64,000 bases of DNA from a virus. Position 1 is the first letter of the stretch. Each line of letters opens with the position of its first letter. The notes under the pieces were generated by a model. The model ran no database searches and had not been told where the DNA came from. It saw only the letters and a program-made list of their open reading frames with translations. The position numbers were made by a program, and so were the translations under genes. Shown in pieces: positions 7,671 through 17,240 of this stretch. The stretch is from positions 18,919 to 82,918 of the IMG/VR virus record IMGVR_UViG_3300035698_013362; one strand, written 5' to 3'.

Positions 7671-9954
7671 TAGATAAGGTTGAAGTGCCTTCTGATTTAG
7701 TGACCTTCATTACATGGTCAAATGTTTCGGTTAATTCTTCGAGTATCTCTGTTCTATGAGAGATAACAATACAACTTAAATTAGAATCTTTAGTCTTGTT
7801 CTTGAGGATGTTAATAACAGCGAATAAGGCATATCCATCAATTCCACTGTCAAGCACTTCATCAACAATCAAGAGGTTAGTAACGAATCCATTTGTACAA
7901 AGGATATCACGGAACGAAAGCATTACAGCCATATCTAATCGACGACGTTCACCACTAGAGAAATCGAAGTAATCACATTCACCTGTTATCGTGAAGAATT
8001 CGTATTCGAACTTGTCGTTGAAGATGACTGTGTAGTCAGTTCCCATTTCGGCAAGGTACTTTTTGATGAGGACGTTAAGTGAAGCCACGATATTAGACAC
8101 GATGTATCTCTTGACCCCGTTCTCGTCGTAGATGTTTGACAGTAGTTCATGTTTCCTTTGATCTTTAAATATTCCTTCAATGTTACCTAATGCATGATCA
8201 ACTTTCTTCTTTGCATCATTAACAAGATCCTTGAATGGATTTTCCTTTTCAAGAATTTTCTTTTGAACTTCTTCTAAATCAACCGCTTTATTGATAAGAT
8301 CGTATAGGTGATCATTATCGATATTAGCCTGATTGATCTGTGCAGTAAGCATATTCATTTCACCCATCATCTGGTTGATTTTAATAGCACGTTCCTGCTG
8401 AGCAGACATAACATCACTAATGGCTTCAAGATTCTCTTCACGAGCCTTAGTAATTAAACGAAGTTCAGTGTTTTTAATTTCTTGTTCGGCACTAGTTTCA
8501 GCACTAGTCACTTTAGCTTTTAAAACATCAAGGCCAGGTGAATCAATGAATCTAGTTAGCTTATTTTCTTTTTCAAGTAGATCAGCAATCTTAGGATCAA
8601 TTTCTCTTGCACGCTCACATAACGTGGAATATTCTTCAGTCAATAAACCTTCAGTTTGAAGCATTTCAGAATTAGCTTTGTTAAGCTTATCGTAAGCCTT
8701 TTGATCAAAGTCAAAATGTTTAGCAGTAGCTTTCTTGCACTCAGCACAAAGGATATCATATGTAACATCTAATTTCTTTTTGATAGCATCAAGAGCAATA
8801 ATCTGGCTACAAATATCAGAACGATGTTTAGAAACTTTCTTTAATTTGTCTTCATTTAAACTAGTAGCTTCAGATTGAATTCGTTCCTGATCTTCTTTAT
8901 GAGATTCAATTAAATCATTAATGATCGTAATAGCTTCTTCAGCTACTTTGACTTTAGCTTCAATTGCATCAATTTCAATTTGAACTTCAGCTTTAAGATC
9001 TTCTATTGCTGCATATTGTTCCTGTTGGAACTCAGCTAGATCATCAGTAATATCAGGTTCTTGAGCTTCAACTTCAGTTTGTTTTTCCTTTAGAACCTTA
9101 AGTTCAGCAGCAAATACATTAGTTTCAGCTTCAATTGTTTTTCTTTGAGTCTCTAATTTCTTAATATCTACTTTGTTCTTTTCGAGTTCCTTGATATCGG
9201 CTTTAATTGTTTTAATTTTTGCCAAATGGGAATCTGCTTCTGCTTTAATTTCGTCTGTGAACTGTTGTAATTTACTAGATAATCCCTTATGCGTTTCTCT
9301 GTGGTTCTCGAGGATCTCACGTTGTGCTCCTAGGTCCTTTTTTAAGGAACGAAGTTGTTTGCTAACTTCGGTATTGATTTCACCAAAGGCTTCGATCTTA
9401 AATAATGTATCTAAGTAAGATTCTTTAGTACCCTTTGGAAGTTGGAAAAAGTTCTGGATGTTATTAGTTGACAGAACAACTGAGTTACGGAATGTATCGA
9501 TATCAGTCTTAAGGATCTCGTCAGCAATATATTTAAGGGTATTAGCTTTAGTGCCAATAGTTTCATCGTTTTTAGGACAAACTTCACCTTTATAAAGTTC
9601 AGCAGCAATAGAGACATTGCCTGAACGAGCAGAACGGTTCAGGATGCAATGAACATTCCACTCTTGCATGTTAACTTCCATTTTGAGCTTAATCCATCCT
9701 ATGTTATCAGGGGACGCTCTATTGAAGATACGCTTATTATTAAATATATTAGAAGCTTTACCAAAGAGAACCATTAACAATGCATCAACAAATATAGCAG
9801 ATTTACCTACTCCATTCTTCAATTCAGGTATATCAAGGTTTTCACCTAATACATAAGTCATCCCAGCTAGATCCTCGAAGTTAACTACAACTTCTTCAGG
9901 CCCAATCGACTTATAGTTCTTCATCGCGATAGTTTTAAAATTAATCATGTTCAT
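7657..9954 (-). CDS. 46: Recombination endonuclease subunit gp46 (Rad50/SbcC-like ATPase)
   Basis: 765-residue SMC-like ATPase that with gp47 resects DNA ends for recombination-dependent replication. Walker A is NGVGKSAIF near residue 47. Two long coiled-coil arms flank a zinc-hook-type CAECKKA motif near residue 400. The C-terminal lobe has the signature FSSGERRRLD and Walker B NLLIVDEVLDSGID, then a His switch VISHR. T4 gp46 is 560 residues, so the arms are clearly longer here. ATG 9954 overlaps the gp47 stop (ATGA). Confidence 0.95.
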   Translation of the reverse strand: MNMINFKTIAMKNYKSIGPEEVVVNFEDLAGMTYVLGENLDIPELKNGVGKSAIFVDALLMVLFGKASNIFNNKRIFNRASPDNIGWIKLKMEVNMQEWNVHCILNRSARSGNVSIAAELYKGEVCPKNDETIGTKANTLKYIADEILKTDIDTFRNSVVLSTNNIQNFFQLPKGTKESYLDTLFKIEAFGEINTEVSKQLRSLKKDLGAQREILENHRETHKGLSSKLQQFTDEIKAEADSHLAKIKTIKADIKELEKNKVDIKKLETQRKTIEAETNVFAAELKVLKEKQTEVEAQEPDITDDLAEFQQEQYAAIEDLKAEVQIEIDAIEAKVKVAEEAITIINDLIESHKEDQERIQSEATSLNEDKLKKVSKHRSDICSQIIALDAIKKKLDVTYDILCAECKKATAKHFDFDQKAYDKLNKANSEMLQTEGLLTEEYSTLCERAREIDPKIADLLEKENKLTRFIDSPGLDVLKAKVTSAETSAEQEIKNTELRLITKAREENLEAISDVMSAQQERAIKINQMMGEMNMLTAQINQANIDNDHLYDLINKAVDLEEVQKKILEKENPFKDLVNDAKKKVDHALGNIEGIFKDQRKHELLSNIYDENGVKRYIVSNIVASLNVLIKKYLAEMGTDYTVIFNDKFEYEFFTITGECDYFDFSSGERRRLDMAVMLSFRDILCTNGFVTNLLIVDEVLDSGIDGYALFAVINILKNKTKDSNLSCIVISHRTEILEELTETFDHVMKVTKSEGTSTLSNEQT

Positions 9955-10976
9955 ACGTTAGATTTCTCTTTGAATATTGCTATGGCTATAGGACGAATCA
10001 TCTTACGTTCATCATCCTCAATATCCATGTCATCAATGTATTTGTTAATTGCTTCTTCGTGTGACATTACAGAAACATCACCAAGCGTTGCTTGAATATT
10101 AGATAATTCCTTCTGGTATTGGTAATCCAGCTCAATGCTCTTAGGGCCCTGTGTTCCAAAGGCTTGAACAACCTTTACTACGCTGTCATATTCGTAGTCC
10201 GCATCAATGATGATTTTAAGATAATTATTGGATATCTGCTTTGTATCAAAGGTCTTGATTGTTGACCATCTGACTGGGATGTGTTTTGGTGAGAAGTCAT
10301 TTTCGTAAAAGGTAAATGAGCTATCATCCGTGTCGAAAACATAAAACCCTTTTGGATTGCCGACATCTCCCCAGTTCTGCTCGTTCGGGCAGCCTCCTGT
10401 AATAATTGTTCCAGTTTTAGTAGCATAGTCTTTCCTTATGTGAAAGTGGCCAGAGAAGATCTTCGGGGCAACGTCTGTCAACTGTTCCATGGTGTAAGCA
10501 CCTTGATGAACAGCTCCCACTAATGCAGCGCCGGTAAAGTCGAAGTGCCCAAATGCAGCGCTAAGATGCTTCTCTTTTTTGGGGCTGTATCCCCATGGAC
10601 ACAGAGCTAAAGTTTTACCATCCTTTTCGATTTCAGCATATTCTTTATACACTGAAACATTTTCAATTAGGGCAAACTGCTCTACAGAGTTAACATCGTT
10701 GGAATGTTTGTAATGACAATCATGATTACCAATGATAAAGTGAGTGTGTTCGAATAGAGCAGCAAATTTCTCTAATGCCCATCGAGCTCGTTCTTGAGTT
10801 CCTACAGAAAGGAAGTCACGTGAGTGGTTCCAATCTCCACCAAAAATTACTTCACGACAACCAAGCTTCTTCATCTGCTTGCCGTACTTGTGCATTACTT
10901 CCTCACAAGCTTTTACTTTGTCGTTATTATTTTTGTTGACACCCCAATGGATATCAGTGAAACACCCTATACGCAT
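9951..10976 (-). CDS. 47: Recombination endonuclease subunit gp47 (Mre11/SbcD-like)
   Basis: 341 residues, equal in size to T4 gp47 (339). All five phosphodiesterase motifs are present in order: FTDIHWGVN, FGGDWNHSR, IIGNHDCHY, GAVHQGAY and FSGHFHIRK. They bind two metal ions in the nuclease site. It is partner to gp46, with which it overlaps by four bases. A TTCTATAAT element lies upstream near 11003-11011 on the minus strand and may be a middle-type -10. Confidence 0.95.
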   Translation of the reverse strand: MRIGCFTDIHWGVNKNNNDKVKACEEVMHKYGKQMKKLGCREVIFGGDWNHSRDFLSVGTQERARWALEKFAALFEHTHFIIGNHDCHYKHSNDVNSVEQFALIENVSVYKEYAEIEKDGKTLALCPWGYSPKKEKHLSAAFGHFDFTGAALVGAVHQGAYTMEQLTDVAPKIFSGHFHIRKDYATKTGTIITGGCPNEQNWGDVGNPKGFYVFDTDDSSFTFYENDFSPKHIPVRWSTIKTFDTKQISNNYLKIIIDADYEYDSVVKVVQAFGTQGPKSIELDYQYQKELSNIQATLGDVSVMSHEEAINKYIDDMDIEDDERKMIRPIAIAIFKEKSNV

Positions 10977-11026
10977 AATTATACTCCAATTAAAGGATAA
11001 ATAATTATAGAATTAAAGGAGATGTA

Positions 11027-11080
11027 ATGTATCATATAATCTATAGATCCCACTTTGATAATTGCAAGTTTAAATATTAA
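11027..11080 (+). pseudogene. Possible N-terminal scrap of a GIY-YIG endonuclease
   Basis: A 17-codon frame (MYHIIYRSHFDNCKFKY) has AAAGGAG seven bases upstream and a late-type GATAAATA at 10996-11003. The residues resemble the start of GIY-YIG enzymes (compare MKKHILYKTTNQINNKIYIG at 43.4 kb), but the frame stops where the catalytic motif should finish, at the 3' end of gp55. Too short to be certain. Confidence 0.25.
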
Positions 11081-11814
11081 TCACTTCCTACTTGTTCGGG
11101 GTCAAATCCCATATCCATATCACCTTCTGATGGACTACGGTTTGATATACATTCGGCAGATTCAAATTCAGAGTAACACTCTTCTCTATATTCATTAAGG
11201 CCGTTATCATTTTTGTTTTCTTTGATAGAACGACTTAGATATACTCGATGAGCAATCATTGTGAGATAAGAGAATGGATTAGTTTTCTTGAATTGGAATT
11301 GAGTGAGGTCTATGTTCTTAATTTCAGGTTTGTAATGTCGAACGATTTCTTTAATTTTAGCATCTGGATCGTTAGGGTCTTCTGCATCAACATATTCTTC
11401 ACGCTCAGTAAACATTTTGATGTTACATGTTTCAGATCCAAGATCATGTTTAGTGATAACACAATCTGCCCAATCAGTCACCTTTTCTTCAGGATTCTCG
11501 GCGTCATACATAACGCTGTATTTGATAACAGCATCCTTTTTATAATCACGATGACATAATGAGGTTAAATCTGAGGGATCAGTGGTATCAATAAGATAGA
11601 GGTTTTTATACATTCGTACAACAGCATCACCTGCCATATCATCACGATATGTACGTCTATCCCATTTAGAACCTGCCGCAAGACCGTAAGCGATTTGAAT
11701 CAACATTTCGCCTAATCTTTCTGATGCTTCTCCAGTCGTTTTATAGTCAAGGATCTCAACTCTCAAGTCTTCTGGTTGGATGTAATACTTCTTACGGGGT
11801 TTCTTTTTTTCCAT
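11077..11814 (-). CDS. 55: Late sigma factor (gp55-like)
   Basis: 245 residues compared with 185 in T4 gp55. gp55 replaces sigma70 on host RNA polymerase and recognises the late TATAAATA element. Evidence: LGEMLIQIAYGLAAGSKW and RDDMAGDAVVRMYKNL match region 2.1-2.2, and NPFSYLTMIAHRVYLSRSIKE matches region 2.3-2.4. An acidic insertion of about 70 residues (AENPEEKVTDW to DAEDPNDPDA) separates the halves. The C-terminal DMDMGFDPE is acidic and could be the clamp-binding tail, which in T4 ends in a hydrophobic-acidic peptide. The many NATAAATA motifs in this window are its expected targets. Confidence 0.85.
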   Translation of the reverse strand: MEKKKPRKKYYIQPEDLRVEILDYKTTGEASERLGEMLIQIAYGLAAGSKWDRRTYRDDMAGDAVVRMYKNLYLIDTTDPSDLTSLCHRDYKKDAVIKYSVMYDAENPEEKVTDWADCVITKHDLGSETCNIKMFTEREEYVDAEDPNDPDAKIKEIVRHYKPEIKNIDLTQFQFKKTNPFSYLTMIAHRVYLSRSIKENKNDNGLNEYREECYSEFESAECISNRSPSEGDMDMGFDPEQVGSD

Positions 11815-11830
11815 AAGAATATTATAGAAT

Positions 11831-12361
11831 TTACTTAGTCAATAATTTAGCACCAACAATCGTATAAGAAGCATATGAGTAGTTGCCTCCACCTGCTAAA
11901 GTAGCATTCAATTGTAGGTTAAGTTCTGCAACACCTACACCATACTGATTAGGCTTAACAGGTATAAAGCACATAGTATCAGAAATTTCGGACTGGCTGT
12001 CATTTTCTCCACCAAATCCAGAGACAATTTGATAAGCTCCTACATCCCAAGGATATGATGCACGTAGACCTACCGTTGCACCATTATCGTTTGTTGCAGC
12101 TCTTTGCTTAACCCAAATACCTCGGATATTAGAAGTACTACCTGAAGAAAGGGTAAAATTACTTAAATTATAAAGCCATTCAGATACTACACCAGTGCTA
12201 ACAGCTTGGCTTAAAGCTCCACCATTATCTGTTGTTGCTGTAATGGCTACATGTTCTTCATCTGGATTAACAAATGAAGTGTTACCAGCATTATCAATGT
12301 AGATATATTTACCGTAATCGGCTTCTTCTACTTTTATAGATTGTATAATTTTCTTAGTCAT
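11831..12361 (-). CDS. Virion protein, probable fibre tip or receptor-binding domain
   Basis: 176 residues. The C-terminal two thirds align by eye with the C terminus of the neighbouring 476-residue fibre protein (NIRGIWVKQR against QIRALYINVV; FGGENDSQSEISDTM against YAGGNGDAINDYTTTM; a Gly-rich TLAGGGNYSYAS against ILYGGGSSISF). Two tandem genes with the same distal domain are typical of exchangeable receptor-binding tips. Start overlaps the upstream stop by one base. Confidence 0.6.
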   Translation of the reverse strand: MTKKIIQSIKVEEADYGKYIYIDNAGNTSFVNPDEEHVAITATTDNGGALSQAVSTGVVSEWLYNLSNFTLSSGSTSNIRGIWVKQRAATNDNGATVGLRASYPWDVGAYQIVSGFGGENDSQSEISDTMCFIPVKPNQYGVGVAELNLQLNATLAGGGNYSYASYTIVGAKLLTK

Positions 12362-13791
12362 TATTCAAATACCCTCTGTACTGCTCCAAATATGTTAAAT
12401 GATATTGATGAACCACCACCATATAGTATGGTTAAATCAATAGAAGTTTGTCCTTTGTTAATAGGGACCATTGTTGTTGTGTAATCATTAATAGCATCTC
12501 CATTACCACCTGCATATGCGCCACCGATTTTATACATGTTGTTATCTGGATATTCAGCTTGAACATAACATACTTCGTTATTCGTTGAAGATACAACATT
12601 AATGTATAGAGCTCTAATTTGAGTAGTATCTAAACCAACTCCAACAAAATCAGCGATGTCATATGTCCAAGTATTGTTTGAGTTAGATTTAACTAAAGCT
12701 TCAGTACCAGCACTTAAGCTAACAAATTGTTGATCCATCGAATGAATCTGAGCAATATTTGCAGCTTTTTCAGTAGAAGGTGTAACACTATCTTTAAACT
12801 CGGCATTAGAGGCGAATGGGACAGCATAATTATCCATGTAGTACTTTAGCTGATAAGGATTTATACAAACATCAGTTGCGTCTCCTGCAAGAGCTTCAGG
12901 ATAAGTAGCTATACGGATTATGCCTTTAGTTATTTCAGAAGCATCAGGAACGTTATCAATAGTAACATCATATGGCTGAAGCATTAAATCATCAGTAGTA
13001 ACTTCACGAATTTCAATACCAGAACCTGGTACTAAACTAGTATCAATATGTTCCCAAGTACCATCACCTGAAACCGTTACCCATCCAATAGAAGAATCAG
13101 AAAGTAATACAGTACGAAGATGGATTGTTGCATTAATTTCATCAACGTAATTAGATTTTAATGAAGCTTCTTGACCATTGATCTTATCAGTTCCATTAGG
13201 AACGATATAAGCAGTAGTTGAAGTGTTGAATTTAGTTACTGAAACCTGTTGTCCTATTTGAGATGTATTAGGAAGAAGTACCTTACCTGTTGCTTCAAGG
13301 AATACGTTAGTAATATAACCAACAGAGAAATCACCTGGATAAGCATTAATCCACTTACTATATTCATCAAAATACATAAGCGATTGTAGGTTAATAGGGG
13401 CATTGATGTTAGTATCGTCAAGGTCTGTAAGAGATGATACAAAGTCCTTTGAGATAAATGCACTTGAAGCGGCATTCCAAACAAGACCCTGATTGTTTTC
13501 AATGGTGATTTCAGTAGCATCAACATCTGACAATCCAAAGATAGTATCGGAAAGGCCAAGAGTAGTTTTAACAGCATCAGAATCAGCCCAAGTATATTCA
13601 GTAGGGCTAATTGAAATAAGGATAGAGTTAGCAACAAGTGGCAAATCAACAGCATTAAGAGAATTCAAATCGGCAAGATAATTGTCGTTATAGAATAGTC
13701 TCAATATAGCACGGTTAATAGTATTAGCATTAACATACTCGTTGGCGAATAATTTTACGTCGTTTGCTTCATTGTATGGTAAAGTTGGCAT
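12361..13791 (-). CDS. Tail fibre protein
   Basis: 476 residues with the segment TKGIIRIATYPEALAGD followed by VCINPYQLKYYM, the short-fibre and long-fibre repeat seen in T4 gp34, gp36 and gp12 (GIVRIAT..EA..G....A.TP..L). The N terminus (NANTINRAILRLFYN) probably joins the baseplate, and the C-terminal domain is shared with the next gene. A late motif AATAAATA at 13814-13821 precedes ATG 13791 by 22 bases. Confidence 0.75.
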   Translation of the reverse strand: MPTLPYNEANDVKLFANEYVNANTINRAILRLFYNDNYLADLNSLNAVDLPLVANSILISISPTEYTWADSDAVKTTLGLSDTIFGLSDVDATEITIENNQGLVWNAASSAFISKDFVSSLTDLDDTNINAPINLQSLMYFDEYSKWINAYPGDFSVGYITNVFLEATGKVLLPNTSQIGQQVSVTKFNTSTTAYIVPNGTDKINGQEASLKSNYVDEINATIHLRTVLLSDSSIGWVTVSGDGTWEHIDTSLVPGSGIEIREVTTDDLMLQPYDVTIDNVPDASEITKGIIRIATYPEALAGDATDVCINPYQLKYYMDNYAVPFASNAEFKDSVTPSTEKAANIAQIHSMDQQFVSLSAGTEALVKSNSNNTWTYDIADFVGVGLDTTQIRALYINVVSSTNNEVCYVQAEYPDNNMYKIGGAYAGGNGDAINDYTTTMVPINKGQTSIDLTILYGGGSSISFNIFGAVQRVFE

Positions 13792-13813
13792 ATAGTTTAG
13801 TCTCGGTTTAAGT

Positions 13814-13821
13814 TATTTATT
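13814..13821 (-). promoter_or_regulatory. Late promoter for the tail fibre gene
   Basis: Minus-strand AATAAATA, with a predicted 5' leader of about 17 bases before ATG 13791. It overlaps the stop of the upstream gene. Confidence 0.6.
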
Positions 13822-14866
13822 GATCTACGTATTCAATCTTCCAAAGCTGAGTATGAGCAGGAGCAATTTTTGTCATTAAGTTAAATAATGACTTTTCGAA
13901 TATTGAACGAAGTTTGGTATAGATTTCACCTTCAAGATTAAGTCCAGAGTTATGAATACGAATGCTGTACACATTAGACTTATGTCCTTCGGCTTCACCT
14001 TTGTATTTACTTACTCCTTCGAAGTGTTCAACAGTTTCGTAATTACGAGTAAGATATTCATTAGGGCCTGTATCTGATTGATCAACTTTATAGCTTAACC
14101 ATAAGTTATCACCACTACGACCAACTTGCTGGTAACGTCTCCATGCAGTAAATTCACCAGAGTCATCAATGAAAACGTTGTAATCATTTTTAAGGTGGTT
14201 CTTTGTTTTGAATGGATTTACATTAACGAATCCAGCTTTACCTTTATTCTGTCCATATGTTAAATCTGACTCTAGGATATATGAATATGGAAGAGATGTA
14301 GGAGTTCTGGCAATTTCGATACCTGGAGCAATAGTAGTATATTCATCACCAATAAAGGTTTTATCTATACCATCCACGTTAGCACTACCGAATACCTTTT
14401 CAAGTTCAGCATAAATTTCACCATCAGTCATCGTAGGAGTAATGTTAATGGCAGCAAATTGAGAATCATCATAACGAATTACTGTATTGTTTACCTCTTG
14501 ATAGCGATCAAATAATTTAAATGGTTCTTCAAGGGATAAAGTACCAGAAGCTTCATTTGTTAGAGAGAAATCAAATCCATCGAACTGACAGAAATCACGT
14601 TGACGGACAATAGGCATTCTAAATGAGTTATCTTCTCCTGCACCTGAATAATAAAAATGATTTACGGAGTCTACGTCATATAAAGTATTGTTATTATACT
14701 TATGGAGGGTCCCTGTGTTTTCACCAGTAGTATCTTCATTCTTATTGGTTAACACTACGACATCTTCAAACCCAATTTCTGATCCACTAAGATCATCATT
14801 CTGAATTCTTACTTTGAACTTACGCTGTCCTGGGCCAGCTGATAATTTGTCAAGAAATAGTTTCAT
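13817..14866 (-). CDS. Virion structural protein, function unknown
   Basis: 349 residues from ATG 14866 (MKLFLDKLSAGPGQRKFKVR); a longer frame from 14968 would overlap the upstream gene by 100 bases and is unlikely. Beta-rich with aromatic clusters, as in baseplate or fibre-attachment proteins. No family recognised. It lies in a minus-strand run of late tail genes between the FG-GAP protein and the fibre. Confidence 0.55.
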   Translation of the reverse strand: MKLFLDKLSAGPGQRKFKVRIQNDDLSGSEIGFEDVVVLTNKNEDTTGENTGTLHKYNNNTLYDVDSVNHFYYSGAGEDNSFRMPIVRQRDFCQFDGFDFSLTNEASGTLSLEEPFKLFDRYQEVNNTVIRYDDSQFAAINITPTMTDGEIYAELEKVFGSANVDGIDKTFIGDEYTTIAPGIEIARTPTSLPYSYILESDLTYGQNKGKAGFVNVNPFKTKNHLKNDYNVFIDDSGEFTAWRRYQQVGRSGDNLWLSYKVDQSDTGPNEYLTRNYETVEHFEGVSKYKGEAEGHKSNVYSIRIHNSGLNLEGEIYTKLRSIFEKSLFNLMTKIAPAHTQLWKIEYVDQ

Positions 14867-14867
14867 A

Positions 14868-15827
14868 TTATAGTAATGTGTATTTTTGTCCAATATTAGT
14901 AAAGCGAAGTGCAATACCAAGTTTTCGATATCCATTAGGACATCCACTAATAAGATGTTCATCATCAAATTCGATTGATCGACCTACACCGAACGAGGAC
15001 GTAAGAGGATCGCTTATAGTGTATGTAAGCTCTGAAGTAGTCGTATCAACTTTATATATCTTAACAGTATCATTATACGGCGTTCCTACGGCCACTGAGC
15101 CATCATGTATTTTTATATCACACTGTGTTCCAACATGAGTATTCGAGATAAGCACTTCTTTCGTTATATTATCTCTATTTGTATTTATTTCAAAAAACTT
15201 AACATATCCACGTTTAGAAGATGATCCTGATGGAGCAGTACCAATAGCAACCTGATTGTTGTAAATATCGATATAGTTTCCAAATCTGGCTCCATTAACA
15301 TCAGAACTTGGAGCAAATGTATAAGTCAATTCGTATTCAGATCCATTATGCTTATAAACATATGCACGACCTGAATTTTTAGTTATAACCGACCCATTGT
15401 TAGTTGTGTATCCAGGGGCACCTACAATAAAGAAGTCATCTCCAGCTACAAGTTCGTATCCAAAGTTACTTTCTTTTGTTACATAGTTAGAGTTACCACT
15501 TACCGTAAATTCACCTGGGGTATTGTCTGGTGTAATTGTCTGGATAAGGGATCCATCATCAAGATCGAAGATATAAACTGATCCAAGATTTTTATTTTCC
15601 CACATAGGATCATCATCTTCAAGTGGTTCCATATAAGGACAACCAATAAAGAGGTGATTACCAATTATATCAAATGAAGCTCCGAAGTTTAGGTTATCCC
15701 CTATATTGATATTACCATCTTCAGTTAGATAATCAATAATAGAGTAAATAGATACGTAATCATATTCTTCAGTTACATCATTTTTCTTGTAGATCGCAAC
15801 AGATCCAATATTTTGAATGTTAGCCAT
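14868..15827 (-). CDS. FG-GAP beta-propeller virion protein
   Basis: 319 residues made almost entirely of integrin-like FG-GAP blades: FGASFDIIGNHLFIGCP, FGYELVAGDDFFIVGAPGY, FGNYIDIYNNQVAIGTAP, DIKIHDGSVAVGTPY and FGVGRSIEFDDEHLISGCP. Each blade follows FG..., a hydrophobic pair and GxP. Such propellers bind ligands in integrins and adhesins, so a role in host contact is plausible. The rest of each blade reads as intervening strands (GSVYIFDLDDG, GRAYVYKHNG, GYVKFFEIN). GGAATAATTT precedes the ATG. Confidence 0.75.
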   Translation of the reverse strand: MANIQNIGSVAIYKKNDVTEEYDYVSIYSIIDYLTEDGNINIGDNLNFGASFDIIGNHLFIGCPYMEPLEDDDPMWENKNLGSVYIFDLDDGSLIQTITPDNTPGEFTVSGNSNYVTKESNFGYELVAGDDFFIVGAPGYTTNNGSVITKNSGRAYVYKHNGSEYELTYTFAPSSDVNGARFGNYIDIYNNQVAIGTAPSGSSSKRGYVKFFEINTNRDNITKEVLISNTHVGTQCDIKIHDGSVAVGTPYNDTVKIYKVDTTTSELTYTISDPLTSSFGVGRSIEFDDEHLISGCPNGYRKLGIALRFTNIGQKYTLL

Positions 15828-15838
15828 AAATTATTCCA

Positions 15839-16054
15839 TTAAGGGTAAGGACTTCCGTCGCCACCATCGTTGCCACCTGGTAAGGTTGGATCTCCTGAGA
15901 TAATCGAGTTACCAGGGTTCCAGACCATCAGATAGTCACCTTTCAATTTAACTTTCTTGCCGAAGTTCTGTGTATAGTTGGTTCTGAAATACCAATAGCC
16001 ATCAGTATCCTGCTCAACTACATAAACAACTCCACCAATAGTAATATTAGTCAT
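15839..16054 (-). CDS. Small virion-associated protein, hypothetical
   Basis: 71 residues, beta-rich (NITIGGVVYVVEQDTDGYWYF) with a Gly/Pro/Asp-rich tail (PGGNDGGDGSPYP). Not recognised. It overlaps the upstream gene by eight bases and has GGAACAGATATT before the ATG. Confidence 0.5.
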   Translation of the reverse strand: MTNITIGGVVYVVEQDTDGYWYFRTNYTQNFGKKVKLKGDYLMVWNPGNSIISGDPTLPGGNDGGDGSPYP

Positions 16055-17216
16055 AATATCTGTTCCAAGATTTTCTTATTCTTAGACCTTTAAGCAAGTT
16101 GCTAGAAAAGTCTTGTGGGTTAGCAAATACTGCTCTCCAAAAAGCTTTAGTGTCATCTGTGTTACTAAGAAGTGCAATAGTATTCCAATCACTTGAAGCA
16201 AAATCATTAGGAGTAAACGTTGCAATGTAATCAGAGTAGAAATTACCAGCTGTATATGTTTGAGCTACTGATTTAGCTGAATATGGATCTCCAGTAATAT
16301 TAATATTGGTTTGATCGAGGGCTCCTGAGTATTCACCTAGGGCAACTTTAGCTGCATTTGTTGTAACACATTCCATAAATGTAGAATTGTCTGTAGGCGC
16401 TACTGTAAGTCCATTAGCATCGATAGATGACCAATAAGCTACTGTATTATAAGAAACAGAACCCATAAGGTTCATAATATCAAAGTCTTCAGTTATACCT
16501 GCAATAATAGGAGTAGTAATTGTTTCAGCTGTAAGATCGACCTTACGACTCATAGTTACTTCAACGATAGGTTGAGTTCCACCAGTAATTTCAATATCTA
16601 GTACTTTACGTCCAAAGATCTGGCTACCTGGAGCAGAAAGTGGTGTCCACCCAGCTCCTTTGTATGTAATATCAACTGGTTCAATTGGAAATGCTACAGT
16701 TCGTTTGTTAGTGATCGTAAGAACATCAGCTGCTACGTTCCATGTGTTTTCGTTTGCACCACCAAATGTTTCATATGTGTTTGATGCAACAGCAAATCCA
16801 TCCATTAGAGTTTCTTCAACATAATAGATTGTACAAGGTTGAGCAGATACTGTTTTATTGTCTAAAGCCGTTCCAGTAACTGAATCTGTATAATTAGTGA
16901 TTACTGCTTGTGATCCATCATCCCAAACAAGTAAACGAGTGTTTACAGCATCAGCTTCAAGGAAAAATGGATCAACACTAATAAGATCATTACCACTCTG
17001 AGAAATGTTAATAGTACCAGAGTAACGAGCATTAACACCACCACCAGTTTCAAGATACACATATTCAGTACATTGAGTTGCCCAGTAATCAGAAAGCATA
17101 TCCAATCCGTTATTATTGATTAGGTTATGATCCTTTTTAGACTTCCATTCGATATCCTGTGTTACAGGATCCTTCTGTCCATATCGTACTTCTATTTTAA
17201 AATTTGAGTTAGTCAT
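16047..17216 (-). CDS. Virion structural protein, beta-rich
   Basis: 389 residues, not recognised. It begins FKIEVRYGQKDPVTQDIEWKSKKDHNLI, the kind of start seen in phage proteins that carry fibre domains. The body contains Thr/Gly-rich strands and the segment TGGTQPIVEVTMSRKVDL. A late AATAAATA (17233-17240) is followed by GGAAACCAAT and the ATG, so it can be transcribed alone. Confidence 0.55.
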   Translation of the reverse strand: MTNSNFKIEVRYGQKDPVTQDIEWKSKKDHNLINNNGLDMLSDYWATQCTEYVYLETGGGVNARYSGTINISQSGNDLISVDPFFLEADAVNTRLLVWDDGSQAVITNYTDSVTGTALDNKTVSAQPCTIYYVEETLMDGFAVASNTYETFGGANENTWNVAADVLTITNKRTVAFPIEPVDITYKGAGWTPLSAPGSQIFGRKVLDIEITGGTQPIVEVTMSRKVDLTAETITTPIIAGITEDFDIMNLMGSVSYNTVAYWSSIDANGLTVAPTDNSTFMECVTTNAAKVALGEYSGALDQTNINITGDPYSAKSVAQTYTAGNFYSDYIATFTPNDFASSDWNTIALLSNTDDTKAFWRAVFANPQDFSSNLLKGLRIRKSWNRYYD

Positions 17217-17232
17217 ATTGGTTTCCTAAATA

Positions 17233-17240
17233 TATTTATT
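17233..17240 (-). promoter_or_regulatory. Late promoter
   Basis: Minus-strand AATAAATA with a 10-base predicted leader (GGAAACCAAT) to ATG 17216. The element overlaps the stop of the upstream gene. Confidence 0.6.

Noticed and set aside
8420-8659. Plus-strand frames inside gp46
   Set aside because: They are complementary shadows of the coiled-coil coding sequence, with no ribosome sites.
14869-14968. Longer start for the 349-residue virion gene
   Set aside because: The extra 34 residues are the antisense-free shadow of the upstream FG-GAP gene's last codons; ATG 14866 sits just past its stop.
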